From assembly GCA_021464245.1 (NCBI GenBank), contig JADCRB010000048.1, positions 2,506,858 to 2,570,857 on the forward strand: a stretch of DNA of 64,000 bases, in the 5' to 3' direction. The stretch's first letter is position 1. Every line of letters starts with the position of its first letter. This stretch comes from Carallia brachiata (lineage: Eukaryota; Streptophyta; Magnoliopsida; Malpighiales; Rhizophoraceae). Below, piece by piece: positions 1 to 11,864 of this stretch. The notes under the pieces were generated by a model. It saw nothing but the letters and a program-made list of their open reading frames with translations, had not been told where the DNA came from and did not search any database. The translations under genes were made by a program, and so were the position numbers.

Positions 1-1296
1 GTTAAAAATAAAGTAAAACAATCTGTGATTTTTTTCTAAATAAAAAAAGTTTGATAGATAAATCAAACACAAAAAAATTATATATTTTAATTTTTTCACA
101 AGTCCGTGTTAATTATGCTTGTTGATTCAGCATCAGATTCACCAATATCATCCTCGTTGCTATCTTGGGAAGCTCACTTTTATGACAGACTTTGCATTTG
201 CCACAAGAGTTATCCTTTCTGAGACTATGCGCAAATGGGAACTCTCTTTTTATTTTTATTTTTATTTCTATTCACTCCTCTTAGCGTGAGTATGCAAATT
301 TAATCTCCATCCAAACTCATTCTCTTACTAACCCCAAGCATAAGTCACTTTACTCATTCTCCTCCTTATATAATCTTAATTTTTTCACATCTTTTATTAC
401 TAGAAGCACGTTTAGGATAATTTTAAACTTTTAACATAATTAATTGAGACATTTTGTTCAAAATTTTAAGTCTTATATTTTGAGTCCTAATAATTTTATT
501 CTTTTATTTCAATATTGGAGCCTTTCTTGTAAAAAAAAAAAAAAAAACACCTTTAAGACGTGGTCGTTATTGGAATTTGGAAGGATGCAATTGACCCAAC
601 CTTATCTGTAGGCCTCATTGGAAATTTCTATCTTTATAGCTCGTTGTCTAATTCGCTTCAGGGGATCACGGCATTATTTTGAAATGGACCCATGAAATCT
701 GTCCCAAACAATTAGTACCATACTAAACAAAAATTTTTGCTTCATAAATCAGACACAACAAACTAATGATAGTTGAGTGTTTTTCACAAGCCTGTGTAAA
801 TTACGCGTGTCGATGTAGTATCAAATTGACCAACATCATCCTTATCGTCTTGCAAAGCTCACTATTACACACTTCACACTTGCCACAAGAGTCTTCCCCT
901 TGAGACTATGCACAAATGGGATCTCTCTCCTTTTTTTTTTTTTTTTTTTTTTTGGCAATTTCCATTCACTTCTCTTAGCATGAATATACAAATTTTATCC
1001 CATACAAACTCAATCTCTTACTAACTCAACCCATAAGTCACTTTCTTCACCCTCTTTCTTATATAATTTTAATTTTCTCACATTTTTTGTTGCTCAAGGC
1101 TCTTTTAAGATAATTTCTTATTTTTAGTTCAACTAATTAAGTTATTTTGTTGAAACTGTTAAATTATGTATGTAGTTCTAGTGACTTAATTCTTCCATTT
1201 TTGATTTTAGTTTTGATACATCTTCCTTTTTAAGTCATAGAGTCTCTTTTGTAATATTAAAACAAAAAAAGAAGGTAGGGGTGCAGTTGTTGCTGC

Positions 1297-1326
1297 AGTA
1301 GTTGGAGGATTTATCCTCCAACTACT
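1297..1326. repeat. Perfect 14-bp inverted repeat with 2-base loop
   Basis: AGTAGTTGGAGGAT at 1297-1310 is followed by TT and its exact reverse complement at 1313-1326. It lies inside an insertion of about 130 bases that the first duplicated copy lacks, and that insertion ends in a run of A at about 1380. This suggests a short retroposed sequence with a stem-loop near its middle; its origin is not recognised. Confidence 0.7.
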
Positions 1327-1503
1327 AGGTCTAGGGTATCTTCTCCTTTTACCTATTGATCTCTAGTTTCTTAATAATGGAAAAAAAAAAAAAGCACCTT
1401 AAAGACATATATAAACAAAGTCGTTAATGGAATTTGGAAGGAGGCAATTGACGCAACCTCATATGTAGGCCTTATTAGAAATTTCTATCTTTATAGTTGG
1501 TTG

Positions 1504-1635
1504 TTTTTTTTTTAATTTGGTCTATAAGGAGCTCTATCGGGCATTTGGGGAGGGAGAAGTTAGGTTTGGTGGGATTTGAACCCCCTGCCTACTGATTGAC
1601 AGACAACCCCTTCAAACAGTTGAGTAAATGCTCAA
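1504..1635 (-). mobile_element. tRNA-derived SINE with target-site duplication
   Basis: On the minus strand this insert contains GGTTCAAATCC, a perfect RNA polymerase III B-box, downstream of a weaker A-box-like stretch. It ends in a poly(A) tract, seen as poly(T) at about 1504-1513 on the plus strand. It is flanked by CTTTATAGTTGGTTG on the left and CTTTATAATTGGTTG on the right, a 15-base duplication with one mismatch. A close relative sits at about 33045-33186. These are the hallmarks of a non-autonomous retroposon copied by LINE machinery. Confidence 0.75.
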
Positions 1636-1775
1636 TCTCTTTATAATTGGTTGTCTAATTCGCTTGAGGGAATGCTCAACCTCTTTATAGTTGATTGTCT
1701 AATTCACTTCAGTCAATCGCATTCACAGCATTGGTTTGAAATAGACCCATGAAATCTGTCCCAAATAATTAGTTA

Positions 1776-2868
1776 GTAGTGAATACATGTTGCTCGAGTC
1801 CTTGTAATCCTGAGAATTCAGAAGGGGTCACCATGCTCGCATTTTTTCTATTTTTGTTTCTATGTCTAAGCATGTAATTATACTTTTTCATCTTGGTCGG
1901 TTCTTAAAATGTCTTTAAAAAAAAAAAAAAACAATTTTCTGGGTTTTTGTCATTCCCATGCATTACATGCCCACTTGGGCTTAGTTGACCCCCGTGGCTG
2001 CATATTTTGCCAAAAAGGCTTTGGTCTCTTTCTTTGCGCCGCATATATTTTTAATTACCATCAATTATGTATTTTTAATATTTACATAATTAAGAAGAAC
2101 TTTATTATTTTTTAAACTAATAATTTCTTATATTTGAAATTAGTTTTGCTTTTCTTCTTCTGTGTCCCACTATGTCCTCAATCAAAATACGAGAATGATG
2201 ATTTGAGTTTTATTATCCATTTTTTCTTCAGTAAAATTCAGATGCTACAATTGACAATGTTTTTGAAGATGATCTTCATGCATTTTAAGAATCAAAACGA
2301 TATACTCTATAAGATTTTTTAGTGTTTTTACTTACCCGAATGTTGAAATTTATTTGTTTTTATATGTTATTTAAGAGAAAATATTTATTATTTCATTACA
2401 ATAAGTAATTTCTTTTAATAAATTCATATGAAATAATTTCTCTTCATTAAAACAGATTCCACGGGTAAAACAAGCCAATTGAAAGTGGATAGGTGAGCAT
2501 TCTTTACATGCGGTTACCTATCAACCATAAAAGTCATTAACATGTATATGACCAATCATGCACCAGAAGCTGCACATTAGTTTTCTCAAGGCACAAATTT
2601 TGCAAAAATCAAGCCAATTTCACTTCTGTACGCCATCTGTCCTCGCCAGACTGGAAATTTATTAGATAAAAATTTTACAAATGGAACACAAGGAATATTG
2701 GTTCCGCTATGCACATAAGTTTTGCACCATTTTCACACTTCCACAACAATACTCAAAAGTCATATTTCAACAAAATGATTTTTATCAAGACCCTGCTACA
2801 TTACTCTGTCAATGAAAACTGACAGTAACATAACTGAGGAGAAATGGCCTCTCCTTAATGACCATAAT
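1776..2868. other. Intergenic, no gene recognised
   Basis: A+T-rich sequence with short open frames only. The part nearest 2868 is downstream of the reductase gene and probably includes its 3' untranslated region, but I could not fix a polyadenylation site. Confidence 0.5.
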
Positions 2869-5694
2869 TCAGATCTTCAGAAAACCCTTCTCCTTCAGAC
2901 TTTCGATGGTGTCGACAACACTCACCTCCACAGGAGTGAAATCAATGCCTAAAGTTTTTGCTTTCTCATTGGATACACTATAATATTCTGGGGTAGAGCC
3001 CAAGATGCCACCGCCTGCAGGTCTGTTAAATAATATAATAATATCAGAACCAGTCTGTCCATCATGATTTATTTATAGAAAAAGTTCTATTTAATAAAAC
3101 AAAGTTCCAAAATGATAATGTTTATTTTATTTGAAACAGTTATTTGAAGGTCAATTAAATTTGACAACAACTTCGTAACAATCTTCCAAATTTTTGGCTG
3201 TTTCCTTTGCTCGATATTAGGACACAACACAACTCCAACTGCACTAGACAATACAACTCTAAAGAAGTTTTATGAGTTGAATAATTCACCACAATTACCA
3301 AAATCATTTGCTTCTATGCATCATTTATTTCCCACCCATCATAGATATGCCTGCATATTTGAGGTGATAATATAGGAGATCATCCAACATTGGTGATAAT
3401 TTCCATAATGCAAAAAACTTACTTTTCAGGAAGGTGCATTGTTGGGAACTTTTCACGAACAATCTTCACAACCTCAGTGAAGTGGGCAACTTTGTTGACC
3501 ATGCAATATCTGCCACTAGCTGAAGGTACTTCAAAAGCTCGGACATGGGCATATGCAACATCTCTAACATCAACGAATCTATAAGTACAGTTTGGGTATG
3601 TTTCAGCTCCTGCACACACAAATCACAATTGCTGTGTTTAAATAATTTCGAACAGAATGGAAGAAACGCAGGGTGTCCAGCACCTATATCTTATGCAGGT
3701 AAAAGTAGAAGGTTGCTGGATATACTCTAGTTCAAGCACACATATATTGTACACTTCATGAGACTCTGCCTAGTAAATAGGATTTCCCAATAGCTTTAGG
3801 TATTTTAAAATCTTGAATATGTGCCTTTGTAAATATCACAAACCACGTAATTTGTTGAAAATAATACCATTAAAGTACTTAGCAAATTCCTCCACTGAGA
3901 GATTAACGGTTGGCTGTAATAGAGGACCAATCACGAACCCTGGATTGATTGTAACCATGTCAATTCCATTCTCTTTAGCAAATTTCCAAGCAGCTTCCTC
4001 AGCTAAGGTTTTTGAAACCACATACCAAAACTGGAAGAAGGGTGGAGAAAAAATCAAAACCATCATGAAAGGAAAAATCACATAAAATTTTAAACAGTGT
4101 TTGTCATGAGGATCTGCGTCAATATTTAAGTTAAATCTCCATGTAAAGACTAGGACCAGACAATGTGTACTTCCCTTTACATCTGATCCTTTACCAGATC
4201 CCCAAACCTTGTGCAGTCGGACGCCCTTTTGACTTTGAGATAACAGACACAGAATGCAATAATTTTTATGTTTCATTAAAGGCTTAAAGGTGCAACCTTT
4301 CTAGCTATAACAATAAAAATTCAGACCAAAACGAAGAAACACTGCTCTTTTCCAATCGACAAGCCAGAGAAATCAACTTATACACATACCTTCTTTGACT
4401 CACAATATGAAGGATCTGAATACCAAGTCTCATCAACTGTTACATCTGGGGTCAGTGGTTTCCCATTGAAAACAACGGCTACAATTGACGATGTTAAAAT
4501 TACTCGCTTAATAGAAGCAACCTTTGCACAAGACTTGAGAACATTCAGTGTTCCCTGAAGAGCAGGTTCGATCAAATCGGCCTGAAAAAGAAAGCATAGA
4601 GAAAACAATCGATTGAAGCTCCAATTACGTGAATGCTTTTAAGCACTTAGGCATTTTGCTGTAAGACAAAACCCAAGTTGGTCAACCAGTACAATATCAA
4701 TGCTCAGTGGCACTATACCACGAAGAACTTCTGTCGATTCAAACCCAAATTTTTAAACAACAATTATAGACAAAATGGGGAGACAATACTGCAGCTGCAA
4801 TCTAAATTAATATTACCTGTGGGTCATTTGTGGAAAGATGTACAGGGAAGCTGTGTGAAATACGCATTCACATCCATCAACTATATCATCAAAACTTCCT
4901 TTTTCCAGTAAATTCGCTTTAAGTAAAACAAGCCTTTCAGTGGCTCCATCAAGTGCACGTAAATGCTCTGTCTTCTTTGGATCATCTGTTGCATCCAGGC
5001 AGAATTGCTAAAAAGGAAGATTACTCCAACAAAGACAATTTCTATAAAGGACTTATAGCAACAAAAAAGAAAATAAAATGTGCAAACGAGGACTCAAAAT
5101 TAAATCAATCACTGTAATGTTTACGTTCAGCTGCATATTAGGATATTGATTAAACAGAATCTGGAAATAAATGCCTAAACAAAGACAGTCATCCCATAAC
5201 CAATAAATGATAGCATCAGATGGTTCACTTCAGGCTGCACCACCACAAAGTTCATGATTCAAATTTCATTTTTCTTCAAAAAAGGGAACAAACTCAAGTC
5301 TTCCATACTTCATAGTTCAAACTATTAATTGAATTCAACAAACAATTTGTCTCGTTCCTGAACACAAATCAAGAAACAGCTAATAGTAATCAATAATTAC
5401 GCGGATTAAGTTCATGAGGAATCAAAATAGCATACTAAGAATTACGAAAGATCTGAAAATTGGGGTTCATTTAAAAATAAAAAAGCAAAAAAGGAATTAG
5501 AGGATGTTACTTTTTGACAATAATTGAGATTGAGAACAACATTACATATATAAAAGGGAGTTAAAAAGATACAAACTTGGGTCACGAACAGTAGCCTTAA
5601 CGGTATAACCATGTTGAAGTAAGAGCTTGACAAGCCATGATGCTATGTAACCTGAAGCTCCTGTTACACACACCACCTTCCCTTCTCCACTCAT
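2869..5694 (-). pseudogene. Cinnamoyl-CoA-reductase-like SDR gene, six exons, frameshifted
   Basis: Six exons on the minus strand: 5694-5577, 4985-4817, 4581-4390, 4030-3868, 3609-3423 and 3022-2869. All introns are GT-AG and the phases match across every junction. The predicted product is about 327 residues, normal for the extended short-chain dehydrogenase family that includes cinnamoyl-CoA reductases, phenylacetaldehyde reductases and dihydroflavonol reductases; these reduce aldehydes, ketones or thioesters with NADPH in the cytosol. Visible marks are the N-terminal nucleotide-binding VTGASGYIA, the TSS serine, the catalytic YVVSK (Tyr-x-x-x-Lys) and FVDVRDVA-AH. The start at 5694 gives [12 protein letters not shown], typical of the family. 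I do not see the NWYCYGK signature of true cinnamoyl-CoA reductases at the catalytic Tyr, so the substrate is uncertain. In exon 2 the conserved HTAS is followed by CCCTG where the family frame needs one more C. The frame shifts and reading reaches TGA just inside exon 3, leaving about 98 residues. All other exons are intact, so the lesion is recent or an assembly error. Confidence 0.82.
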
Positions 5695-7533
5695 CCTCTC
5701 TCTCCCTCTCTGCCTTTACTGTTTCTAGAGAGAGTGGAGCATTTTTTAAAGAATAACATTTGATAATTCTTTAAAGTAATTTTAAAATAATTATATAATT
5801 TAATTTAATTTTTTATTATTATTTTAAAATTATTTAAATGTAATTAAGTGAAACGGTCGTATTTTTTTTTTAAATTGCATTCACTGTATTTTTTTTAAAT
5901 TTTGTAACAAAAAAAAAAAGATGAAGGCCGCAGGCCAGGGTTACATCAGAGACTTTCGTCCTGATTCAACATTTTAATTAGTTAAAAAGAGTTGACCACA
6001 AAAAAACAATTAAAAAGAAGGCCCACTTCCTCAGGATTAGCTGTTCTCGCAGTCTCTGGCTTTTATTAAAGCACAGCAGAATTAGAGAGTCCTGCCGGCT
6101 GCTACCAAACGGAAAAACAGAGGACTATCCCACAGTCTAATTTTCTTGGGAAGAACCGTATCAATGAATTTAGTTTTGAAAATAATTTAGTGATTTTACC
6201 TAAATATTTTAAAAATAATAACAATATAATGTAAATTACTAAATAATTAAATTTATAAAAATAAAAAAAATATTAAATATTATTTAATAAAATTTTATAA
6301 CTATTTATTATTACATATTTAAAGTCATCTAATATTATTTTTTAGTTTTTAACAAATGAAAAAAATTTAGTGGACAGGTAAAATTTCTTTATTGCGTCCA
6401 TACATTTTTTTTTGTGCAACTACGACCATTTTTTGTACAACCGTAATGATAAAAAATTAGATAAAATATATTATTATTTTTTTATTTCACATTTTTCTTT
6501 TGTAGTTACACAAAAAAAACACTCATAATTACACTAAAAAAATATGTGTAGATACAATAAAAAAAATTCATTTATCCATGTAATGGAACCCTTAACAAAT
6601 ATCTTGGTAGAAGATCATATTCAGAACTTGAATTGTATTAATGAAATTTAGTTTCAAAAAGTGTCTTGATAAAAGCTTGTAACTTAAAAATGAACGACGT
6701 TTACCAGTTGAACTACCAAAATACAAAAAAAGGGGGGAGGCCGACGCAATGTGCCTTGTGCGTATCATTAAATCAAACAAAATGAAGAGGACACTCGAGG
6801 GACCAACGTTTAAGCGTGAGTTGCATCGTTAAAAATCTTATATTCGAAGTGAGAGAGATAGACAAGTAATTCATAAATTTAATAATTTTAAATTTTAAAT
6901 AAAAATATAATATCATACTTACTTATTTATTATTTATTTAAACTTTATTCAAATTTCTCTCATTTTAAACTCTTGCGTTTGCACGCACTGTGATATAATA
7001 ATCGTGGAATAAATGCTGACAGCTAAAGAAATTGATAAACTGACGGTGGCTCTTTTCAATATTTACCAATATACCTTGCTTATTAAATTTCCTTCGGATT
7101 TTAATTAATAAATATATAATAAAACAATAAATCAGATTTAGCATTGATTAATTATGTATTTAAAGGTTTGACAAATGTCTATCAAAAAAATGTACTCGTA
7201 GAGAATAAAAATTAAAAGTTTAAGAATGGTTCTAAAATTTAAAAAATTTAAAAAAGTATAAAATTTAACTAAAAAATCCCTAAAAATTTTGAAATTCCCG
7301 AAAGCTAATCCCAAACACACTTATTAACAATTTGTCATCACATAAAGGGTCTAATTAGTGAGAGCAGTGTATTCGACGTTATAGACACAATATAAACAAG
7401 CACATTATGGATAAATAAAAGGCCAAAAAAAAAAAAAAACAAAAACAAAAAGCAAAAACCCGTAAGTGAATAATGATGATAAGGGTCTAATCCGCCAATG
7501 CTGCAACTACAATTCCAGCCCCTTAGGCCTTAA
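5695..7533. other. Intergenic, includes upstream region of the reductase gene
   Basis: Very A+T-rich, with no supportable coding region. The first few hundred bases would hold the reductase promoter, since that gene reads leftward from 5694. A (CT)n/(GA)n tract at 5696-5735 lies in its likely 5' untranslated region. Confidence 0.5.
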
Positions 7534-8029
7534 GGATGTATTTGGTACATAGATTAAATAGTGTAGTATATGATAATATAGGTTAATAGGATACGTTTGA
7601 TACACAAATTAATTAAAACAGTATAAGATAATATAAACTAATATAGTATATGATATGTTAGATTACTAACATATATTATATTTAGATAATATGAGATAAA
7701 ATAGTATATTATATCAAAATTACTTTTTTACCCTTAGAGATAATTGATTTATATTTATTATTAATTTTAATATTTTTATTAACAATAATTAAAATTAAGT
7801 AATGAAATTAATATTTATTTTACATATTATTATACATTATATTGTTTATAATTTTTCAATTTTGTATAAAAATATTTTTTAAAATTAAGCATTAATTTTA
7901 TTTATACAAATAAAATTTAAAATATTAAAAAAGAGACTAATATTTTTTTAATTTTTTGAGGAAAAATTAAAAAAATTTTAAAAGATAAAATTTCAAATTT
8001 ATATGAAAAAATTGAAAGAATGAGCACAA

Positions 8030-8255
8030 GATAGAGAGAGAGAGAGTGAGGAGAGAGAGATAAGGAGTGTGAGAGAGAGAGAGAGAGAAGAGGGAGGAGA
8101 GAGAAAGGGAGAGGAGAGACGAGGAGAGAGAGAGAGAGAGGGAGGAGAGAGAAAGGACAGAGAGAGACGAGGAGTGAGAGAGAGGAGGGAGGAGAGAGAA
8201 AGGAAAGAGAGAGAAGAGGAGTGAGAGAGAGAAGGGAATAGAGAGAAGATGAGAG
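8030..8255. repeat. GA-rich simple-sequence block
   Basis: Interrupted (GA)n and GGAGAGAGA repeats in the left arm of the fold-back element, mirrored by the CT block at 8680-8945. Open frames across it are low-complexity artefacts. Confidence 0.85.
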
Positions 8256-8679
8256 AGAAATGAATTTTTTTAATTTTATGTTAATTTTTTAAAAAATATT
8301 TAAAATTTATTTTAATTAAGAGATTATTTTAGTAAATATATAATTTATTAACACTAGCTCATGATATGAGATAAACTAGTCCATAAGAATTAAGGGTGCG
8401 TTTATTATATGGAATATGATAGATTATGATAGACTAGTGGCCAACTATCCTACCTTAACCCATATTTGGTTGGTTAATAAGATAGGTATAGGATAGACTA
8501 GTGTGAGCTTACTATCCCATAGATATGTGATAGTACTATCCTCTAACTCATATAAGCTAGTTTATCTCACATCATGGACTAGTATTAATAAATTATATAT
8601 TTACTAAAATATTATCTTAATTAAAATAAGTTTTAAATATTTTTTAAAAAATTAACATAAAATTTAAAAAATTCATTTC

Positions 8680-8945
8680 TCTCTCCTCTTCTCTCTCTTC
8701 CCTTCTCTCTCTCCTCTTCTCTCTCTTTCCTTTCTCTCTCCTCCCTCCTCTCTCTCACTCCTCGTCTCCTCTCTCTTTCCTTTCTCTCTCCTCCCTCTTC
8801 TCTCTCTCAATCCTTGTCTCTCTCTTCCCTTTCTCTCTCCTCCCTCTTCTCTCTCTCTCACTCCTCGTCTCTCTCTCTTCCTTTCTCTCTCCTCCCTCTC
8901 TCTTCCTTCCTCCCTTCCTTTCTCTCTCTCTCTCTCTCTCTCGTG
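8680..8945. repeat. CT-rich simple-sequence block
   Basis: Interrupted (CT)n with recurring CTCACTCCTCGTCTCTCTCT-like phrases, the inverted counterpart of the block at 8030-8255. The same phrases recur at 63720-64000, so the block belongs to the element family and did not arise independently. Confidence 0.85.
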
Positions 8946-9420
8946 CTCATTCATTCTTTTTTTTCATATAAATTTGAAAATTTATCTCTTAAAATTTATT
9001 TAATTTTTCCTCAAAAAATTAAAAAAATATTAATCTTTTTTATATATTTTAAAATTTATTTGAATAAATAAAATTAATACTTAATTTTAAAAAATATTTT
9101 TTTATACAAAATTAAAAAATTATAAACAGTATAATGTATAATAACATGTAATATAAATATTAATTTCATTACTTAATTTAATTATTTTTAATACAAAGAT
9201 TAAAATTAATAGTAAATGTAAATCAATTATTTCTAAGGGTAAAAAAGTAATTTTGATATACTATATTATTCTATCTCATATCATCCAAATATTGCATAGG
9301 ATAATTATTCTATACTATTTGATGACATCTAATATAATATAGTTAGTAATCTATCCTATTCTATACTATATTACCTATTCTATTCTATACCGCACTATCC
9401 AACATACCAAACGCACCCTA

Positions 9421-10994
9421 GTGTGGACTTACTCTCTTATAAATATTTATGTATTTATCCATCACATAGATAGAATTATAATGGAACGAACTCTCTCTTT
9501 GAAAGTAATTTTATTCTTCAATGAAGACTTAATCGATTCAGGCCTGTGTCTAGCTCAAGGTGATCCGAAATTTGCAGGAAATTCCGACCTGTTCCGTGGA
9601 AACTAATTGCAAAACATGTTCGTCATGCACTCGGAAATTGTGCATGTACTTGTCCAAATTGGTGTGTCTTTTTCCCATTTGGCAGAAAACTGATCAACGC
9701 TCCCGTTTATTATATTGTATTTCAAACACATGTAATCTTTTGCATCACTTCGTATATGCTGGAATTCGCATCAAATGAATTGAGATTTGAGTATACGGGT
9801 TTCCTTTTTTTTTTTCCCCCCCTAATTTTTCTTCCTAAGAAACTTATGGAGTGGGTAAATAAAACTCTTTTTGTTTTATATAGTTTATTGCAAGGTAATC
9901 TAGGCACGAAGTTTATAATTAAATTTCAAGTTGTTATACACTAGCAGAATGATCGTCTTTCAAGACTGGAATATAATTTCATATCTTCAGTAGATCCATT
10001 CTGTGATCCTTTTGATGAAATGATGAACTTTGTTGGGAAAAAAAAATTTTATAAGTAGAGAGAATGGTGATGCAATTTTCGCACCCATAGATATAAATCA
10101 AAGACTTTAGAGTTCTAAGAGTATAACAAGCAAAGAAAAATGAAAGGTGAAAGAAATCGGTCTACTCTAGTGTTTACATATCAGGTAAAAGGATGCATCA
10201 ATTTTGTTTGATGGTTTTTGACCATGACAAGGTTTCAGCGCAATGACAAAACACTGGACCACAAAGAAAAAAGGAAAAGAATCAGGTAAGTATTCCGATC
10301 CCTCTCCCGTTAAATGTGGAAGCCAAATGAAGAGCTATCAAATACTCCCTCAAGTTACAAGGACTGCTGATACTCACTATAAAGTAAAATAAATTGCAGG
10401 AAATTCCTACCGGTTCTGCGGAAATCGCAACATGAAAGCACTTCATATCAGGGCATGGCACATAGAATATAGATATTGTGGGCTACAGGGAATCGGATTG
10501 TAGTTTCCTGTTCAGTATTAACAAAATGCCACTCTGATATAAATGTTGATTGGTCTTATGCAATTAATAAATACAAATTATGATTAATTGTACACTTATT
10601 AGAGGGAATTGGATGTATTTAATACCCCAAAAAGTGTTGGAAATGACAGAACCAATGGATGTGTGTGTTCTGTAAATTGCAGCAGAAGGCAATGAGCTAA
10701 AGCATAAGGAGAAAGAGAGGAAAATTGAGAGCTCTAATATGTAGGAAATGACTTGGCTTCATTGTCCTCATTTTGATACTTTATACAGAGTAAGTTTAAA
10801 ATACAAAATTCAAACTTGGATTTAAATTTAAACAGGACACTTGATTACATAATTTGAACAAATGACTTCCTAATACAAAAGTTTCTGATTTACATCCTCA
10901 AATACAAACAAAAACTATCTGATCAAGCCTCTGCAAGGAGTCTTCAACTCCTCTCTCACCTGTCATAACTATCAGTTGTGTCTTGGAGGGAAAG
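9421..10994. other. Intergenic, no gene recognised
   Basis: No convincing exon. The first 30 bases (gtgtggacttac...) resemble an internal part of the fold-back family near 63538. A phrase at about 10485-10525 recurs in diverged form at about 13640-13680, which hints at an old local duplication. Confidence 0.4.
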
Positions 10995-11439
10995 CTAACG
11001 GCAACAGTAGCTATTACTCAAAATGGCAGGGAAAGCTGCAGCACCATAGACCTCTTGTGTTTCAAGAACATCAATAAGGCTGAGGTTCCACAGTGTATAA
11101 GCATAAACAGCCCAGACAATGTACACAACAAATAGGAGAGTGCCAACGAACTCCCAAGCGGAGACAACCCCAAGAAATCCATCCACAAAAATAATTGAGT
11201 AAAAGCAATATGAGTTGATGAATAAAAGACGAATCTGTAAGGCCAGAAAGTGTTCCACCAGTATCTCTAGTCCATTTCTCAAACAATTCATTGCCAAATT
11301 GTGCTGGGAATAGAAAGATTAGAGCAACCCATGAAAAGTCCAAGAAATGCAGGAAACTTCCATGATCACACATGAAATCATGAACCATAAAACACATGAA
11401 AGTTGACAATACACATTCCAGAATTTTGAGCAAACACAA
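10995..11439 (-). pseudogene. Unidentified membrane-protein gene fragment, frameshifted
   Basis: Two overlapping minus-strand frames each carry part of a protein-like sequence. One reads from about 11330 through QFGNELFEKWTRDTGG, and the other continues with AWEFVGTLLFVVYIVWAVYA, TLWNLSLIDVLETQEVYG and AAAFPAILSNSYCCR before a stop at 10995. At least one hydrophobic stretch is long enough to span a membrane. The switch of frame between the two halves indicates a small insertion or deletion, so I treat it as a relic. I do not recognise the family. Confidence 0.4.
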
Positions 11440-11748
11440 ATCATAATCCAGATGGTCTAAATTCTCTTAAATGAAATACAATACATGTCGGCCCTCATAC
11501 TCATAGATTACTGTTCTAACTCCAGAAATTCAACCTAGCTAAAAATCTTCATTAGCTCCAAATTTAGAATAACCAGAATTCTACCTAGCTAATGTGTTCC
11601 ATTCAAGTAAGATGGGAAGTTTCAAACGACAGGCATAATTAAATAGAAGCTAAAGCTATCGCACAGCGATCCAATCCGCATTACGCATAGAGCAATCCCA
11701 TGCAGTGTTAAATTTAAGGAGAAAGCAAGGTATGGGCAAAAACCTGAC

Positions 11749-11864
11749 CTTGGCGTCTCCAGTGGAACACAACCTAGATCAATGTCACAAACTGGACAGC
11801 ACTGTAATCCCTCATCTGCCATCTTCCCACATGTGCACGCGCAAACACTTGAACAGCAGAGGAA
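11749..11864 (-). pseudogene. RING-finger exon fragment, DRIP-like E3 ubiquitin ligase
   Basis: The minus strand encodes CCPVCDIDLGCVPLE, the second half of the C3HC4 RING finger as found in plant DRIP (DREB2A-interacting protein) ubiquitin ligases. It is bounded by a good acceptor (TGCAG before 11864) and a donor (AAG|GT after 11749), so it was once an internal exon. The first half of the RING, normally a CLHTFCRKCI-like stretch, is scrambled in this frame (CSSVCACTCGK), and no flanking exons were found. It is best read as a decayed gene fragment next to the PMD gene. Confidence 0.6.

Larger units (their letters stand above)
1..1775. repeat. Degenerate tandem duplication, unit about 0.7 kb
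   Basis: Bases about 52-725 and about 743-1775 are two diverged direct copies. Shared landmarks, in the same order, include TCACAAG at 96 and 784, 'gccacaagagt' near 200 and 880, 'gaatttggaagga' near 574 and 1430, and 'cccatgaaatctgtccca' near 690 and 1750. The second copy is longer because it carries two insertions: a poly(A)-ended piece at about 1260-1394 and a SINE at about 1504-1635. I see no reading frame of note, so this is non-coding repeat DNA whose left edge may lie outside the window. Confidence 0.75.
7534..9420. mobile_element. Long fold-back repeat element with GA/CT-rich cores
   Basis: Bases about 7534-8370 and about 8570-9420 are imperfect inverted copies over roughly 840 bases, separated by about 200 bases. 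The outer ends read 'ggatgtatttggtaca' on the left and, reverse-complemented, GGGTGCGTTTGGTATG on the right. Each arm holds a purine/pyrimidine block: (GA)-rich at 8030-8255 and (CT)-rich at 8680-8945. The spacer begins at about 8395 with another GGGTGCGTTT end, so 8395-9420 also looks like one complete unit of about 1 kb with terminal inverted repeats. The left arm would then be a partial inverted copy. The spacer and right arm match 63440-64000. I see no transposase, so this is a non-autonomous DNA element of unassigned superfamily. Confidence 0.7.

Noticed and set aside
3836..4276. 146-codon minus-strand frame as a separate gene
   Set aside because: Its right portion is intron; only 3868-4030 is exon 4 of the reductase gene.
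5221..5275. Possible SINE in intron 1 of the reductase gene
   Set aside because: 'ttcatgattcaaatttc' only loosely resembles a B-box; there is no tail or target duplication.
8673..9071. Open frames rich in Arg/Glu or Ser/Leu across the CT block
   Set aside because: They are translations of a simple-sequence repeat; the frames exist only because (CT)n lacks stop codons.
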